Origin: Hydrogenophilales bacterium
Lineage (GTDB): Bacteria > Pseudomonadota > Gammaproteobacteria > Burkholderiales > Thiobacillaceae
Reading direction: 5' to 3'
DNA: 64,000 nucleotides
Assembly (NCBI GenBank): GCA_023258975.1
Contig: JAHFRD010000014.1
Coordinates: 1 to 64,000 of the forward strand
Of the stretch, positions 61,593-64,000 are shown piece after piece. Position numbers and translations under genes: made by a program. The notes beneath the pieces were generated by a model, which saw only the letters and a list, made by a program, of their open reading frames with translations, did no database searches and was not told the DNA's origin. Numbering within the stretch: the first letter of the stretch is position 1; every line of letters begins with the position of its first letter.

Positions 61593-62003
61593 ATGTTTAA
61601 ATCCAAGTGGGTATTCGCTGTCGCCAGCCTGGTTCTGTCCGCCGTGCCGGTTCGTGCCGCGCCTCCGCCCAGCGATATGGAGGAGGTTGCGCGCGGCATG
61701 GCGCAATCGCTCCCGGGCGCCAGGATCGCGGTCGGTCGAGATGGCCAGGGACAGGCGAAATGGGCCGGCATATGGATGGACGAAAAGCAGGCCTGCGACC
61801 AAGGCAGGCTCAACCCGGAAGGGCAACGCATCCTCCAGGCCGCCCAGCGCTACTCGCGCGATAACGGCGCCAGACTGACCTTGTTCATCCCGCCCGAGAA
61901 CGAGCCGGCGGTGCGGCGGGAGGTGGCGGAAATCGCGCCGGAAGCGGCGGTCAAGCCCAATGCTCTGATCGGCCGCCACTGCTATTTGGTCATCGTCAAA
62001 TAA
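61593..62003 (+). CDS. Exported protein of unknown function
   Basis: This 136-residue protein has a signal peptide (FKSKWVFAVASLVLSAVPVRA). The mature part has two cysteines (EKQACDQG, RHCYLV) that could form a disulfide. I do not recognise the family. The ATG at 61593 is preferred over 61587 because GGGAG at 61582-61586 is better spaced. It lies 10 bp after the TSUP gene and is probably in the same operon, so a link to sulfur handling in the periplasm is possible but unproven. Confidence 0.65.
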   Translation: MFKSKWVFAVASLVLSAVPVRAAPPPSDMEEVARGMAQSLPGARIAVGRDGQGQAKWAGIWMDEKQACDQGRLNPEGQRILQAAQRYSRDNGARLTLFIPPENEPAVRREVAEIAPEAAVKPNALIGRHCYLVIVK

Positions 62004-62012
62004 GGCGACATC

Positions 62013-62327
62013 TTGGAGATCCAGGTCATTTCGCAACACCCGCCCGGCGGCCGCTGCGCCTTGTACGCGGGTTATGCCGAGGTTCTGGCCCGCCTCTCCG
62101 GCGCGCGGGTGGAAGTGGCCTTCACCACGCACCGCGATGCCCACGGCAACGGCTATCCTTCCCTGCTGCTGGATGGCGCGGCGGTGCCGCCGGCAGATGG
62201 CGTGATCCTGATGCCGGCGGACATCCTGGCGGCGCTGTCGATCCAGGGGCTCGATGGCGAATCCCTGATCGGCCTGGCCGAGGCGCTGGAGGCGCCGCTG
62301 GAACGGATGCTGGAAGGCGCGGGATGA
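62013..62327 (+). CDS. Small protein of unknown function in the sulfur cluster
   Basis: This 104-residue protein starts at a TTG (62013) with AAGGCG about 6 bases upstream. It begins EIQVISQHPPGGRCALYAGY, has one cysteine (residue 15) and looks like a short alpha/beta fold with a hydrophobic core (GVILMPADILAALSIQG). I cannot assign a family; a thioredoxin- or DsrE-like carrier is conceivable. It lies between the exported protein and a DsrE-type gene. Confidence 0.55.
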   Translation: MEIQVISQHPPGGRCALYAGYAEVLARLSGARVEVAFTTHRDAHGNGYPSLLLDGAAVPPADGVILMPADILAALSIQGLDGESLIGLAEALEAPLERMLEGAG

Positions 62328-62397
62328 ACGCTGCGACGAGTCGGAACCACGCCGGATTTGCTGGCGCCGGTGATTCAACATTTGCGGAGGAACGGTC

Positions 62398-62814
62398 ATG
62401 AACGCGGTCAAGAATGTTTCCATCATGTGTTTCCACGATGAACTCTGCCAAGTCTTCAACGCCATGATGACGGCACTGAGCCTGCTGCGGCAGGGCGCCA
62501 AGGTAACGGTGTTCTTCGGTTCGCGCGGCGTGAACGCGATCCACAAGGACAAGGTGGGCAGTCTGCGATGCCTGCCGGACATGCCGGATGTGGGCGAGGC
62601 GGTCATGAAGCGCATGGACGAGTTGGATCTGCCCTTGGTGGAAGACCTGTTCTTCATGTTCATTGCCGAAGGCGGCACGGTACTGGCCTGCCCCCTCAAC
62701 GTGCCGCTGTTCGGCATGAGCGAGCGCGATCTGATTGATGGCGCGAAGCTCGCTGACCCCGCCCGCTATTACAAGGACGTGGTCATTCCGGCGGATATGA
62801 ACCTGACCTTCTAA
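62398..62814 (+). CDS. DsrE/DsrF-like protein
   Basis: This 138-residue protein has a DsrE-type N-terminus (NVSIMCFHDELCQVFNAMMTALSLLRQGAKVTVFFGSRGV) and a conserved cysteine in GGTVLACPLNVPLFG. The C-terminus resembles DsrE2-type proteins. It probably binds sulfane sulfur as persulfide. The ATG at 62398 has GGAGG (62385-62389) upstream. It follows the small unknown gene by 70 bp. Confidence 0.8.
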   Translation: MNAVKNVSIMCFHDELCQVFNAMMTALSLLRQGAKVTVFFGSRGVNAIHKDKVGSLRCLPDMPDVGEAVMKRMDELDLPLVEDLFFMFIAEGGTVLACPLNVPLFGMSERDLIDGAKLADPARYYKDVVIPADMNLTF

Positions 62815-62844
62815 ACGCGTGAATCGCTCAGTAAAACCGACGTA

Positions 62845-64000
62845 ATGTCGCCCATATCCTCGTCCTTGCCCTTGCCCTTGCCCATGCCCTTGCCCTCCTC
62901 CCGCCGCAACGTTTCGATCCTGGTTCTGGGCCAGGCCTTGATGCTTTCCACCGCCGTCCTGGCCATGACGCTGGGCGCGATCCTGGGCGCCACGCTCGCC
63001 CCGGACAAGGGGCTGGCGACGCTGCCCATCGCCGCCCTGGTGGTCGGCACCGCCATCGCCTCGCTGCCGGCGGCCATGCTCATGCGCAAGCGGGGACGCC
63101 GCTTTGCCTTCCTGCTCGGCGCGCTGCTGGGCATCGGCGGCAGCCTGTTGTGCGCGCTGGCGCTGCGCGAGGGCTCGTTCGTCCTCTTCATCGCCGGGCA
63201 CGTCTTGCTCGGCGCCTATCAGGGCTTCGCCAATTACTACCGCTTCGCGGCAGTCGAGGCCGCCGGCCCCCTCTATGCCGGAAAAGCGATTTCCCTGGTG
63301 GTGGCCGGTGGCGTGGTCGCAGCCTTCCTCGGCCCGCAACTCGGGCTATGGGGGCGCGACTGGATCGGCGGCCCGTTGTTCGTCGGCTCCTACCTGGCGC
63401 AAGGCGGCTTGAGCCTGATTGCCCTGATCCTGCTCTCCCGCCTCGACCTTCCCAACCTCGTCGTCGCGCAAGGTGGTTCCGCTCGCCCACTCCGCGAGAT
63501 ACTGGGCCAGCCCACCCTTCAGGTCTCGGTCTTCGGCGCCGCCATCGGCTATGCCGTCATGATTATGGTCATGACCGCGACCCCCTTGGCGATTCTGGGC
63601 TGCGGCCTGCCGGGAACCAGCGTGGCGCCGGTCATCCAATGGCATGTGGTGGGCATGTTCGCGCCGTCCTTCTTCACCGGCGCCCTGATCAAGCGCCACG
63701 GCGCGCCACGCATCATGCAAGTGGGTTTCATCCTGCTGCTGGCGCACGTTGCCGTGGCGCTATCCGGCGTTGAATTCCTGCATTTCCTGTCGGCCCTGAT
63801 CTTTCTGGGCATCGGCTGGAACTTCGCCTTCATCGGCGGCACCACCTTGCTGACCCAGACCTACCTGCCTGCGGAGCAAATGCGGGTGCAGGCGGTCAAT
63901 GAATTCACCATCTTCGGCCTGGTGGCCCTGGCCACGCTCTCGGCTGGCTGGCTCTACGACCGCTTCGGCTGGATCCCCCTGAACCTGGCGGTGGTGCCGC
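62845..64000 (+). CDS. MFS transporter (truncated at the window end)
   Basis: At least 385 residues are visible, with no stop before the window ends. About 11 TM helices are seen (SILVLGQALMLSTAVLAMTLGA, then GLATLPIAALVVGTAIASLPAAMLMRKRGRRFAFLLGALLG, an MFS loop between helices 2 and 3). The first residues after MSPISSS are an LP-repeat (LPLPLPMPLP) from a CCCTTG tract; an in-frame ATG at 62884 could be the true start. There is no clear ribosome-binding site. The substrate is unknown. Confidence 0.8.
   Translation, partial: MSPISSSLPLPLPMPLPSSRRNVSILVLGQALMLSTAVLAMTLGAILGATLAPDKGLATLPIAALVVGTAIASLPAAMLMRKRGRRFAFLLGALLGIGGSLLCALALREGSFVLFIAGHVLLGAYQGFANYYRFAAVEAAGPLYAGKAISLVVAGGVVAAFLGPQLGLWGRDWIGGPLFVGSYLAQGGLSLIALILLSRLDLPNLVVAQGGSARPLREILGQPTLQVSVFGAAIGYAVMIMVMTATPLAILGCGLPGTSVAPVIQWHVVGMFAPSFFTGALIKRHGAPRIMQVGFILLLAHVAVALSGVEFLHFLSALIFLGIGWNFAFIGGTTLLTQTYLPAEQMRVQAVNEFTIFGLVALATLSAGWLYDRFGWIPLNLAVVP

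Overview
The window is a high-GC chromosomal segment that reads as a betaproteobacterium, probably a sulfur-associated lineage of the Nitrosomonadales/Hydrogenophilales type. The support is the gene order rpsB-tsf-pyrH-frr-uppS-cdsA-dxr-rseP-bamA-ompH-lpxD-fabZ-lpxA-lpxB-rnhB, petABC followed by sspA-sspB, QueF, and a DsrE/ArsR-rhodanese/TSUP sulfur cluster. Genus and species cannot be fixed from the sequence. The region is almost fully coding, and no intact IS, prophage or CRISPR array is present.

Layout. 1-3.2 kb: a large candidate defence protein (nuclease-like domain, DEAH helicase, five C-terminal helicase-associated repeats) whose 3' third is visibly AT-richer. 3.5-5.4 kb: HIT protein, a small unknown, a Sel1-repeat protein and a small c-type cytochrome. 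5.4-9.9 kb: LapD and LapG homologues beside a two-partner-secretion translocator, a c-di-GMP surface-adhesin control module without its adhesin. 10-16.5 kb: smc, queF, phosphatase, ParA-like ATPase, fabI. 16.5-18.5 kb: ppiD and tRNA-Asp. 18.8-33.5 kb: the long translation / isoprenoid / outer-membrane / lipid A operon. 33.5-37.7 kb: motAB with a membrane methyltransferase and an HDOD protein. 37.9-42.2 kb: a chromate-resistance operon (chrB, chrA, rhodanese, second ChrB-C protein, MFS). 42.2-46.2 kb: tRNA-Thr, sspBA and cytochrome bc1. 46.5-52.8 kb: an orphan HypC, a CcoI-type copper ATPase, and dnaE. 52.9-59.6 kb: a MoxR/Bat (aerotolerance-type) operon. 59.7-64 kb: a sulfur-handling cluster and a truncated MFS gene.

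The most distinctive feature of the window is a set of short palindromic or tandem repeats embedded in essential genes and tight operon junctions without breaking them. They include a repeat read in frame inside the SMC hinge, a REPIN-like inverted pair in frame at the start of the DUF58 gene, a half-REP supplying the lpxD stop, a MITE-like element between pyrH and frr, and repeats replacing the gaps before rseP and batA. Between lpxB and rnhB there is a triple 80-bp tandem array in which each unit is a 26-codon mini-ORF joined stop-to-start. Other points are a potential pseudoknot in the rpsB leader, a palindrome over the chrB start codon, an operator-like palindrome at the ArsR-rhodanese gene, and a BatB-BatC fusion with an internal signal peptide.
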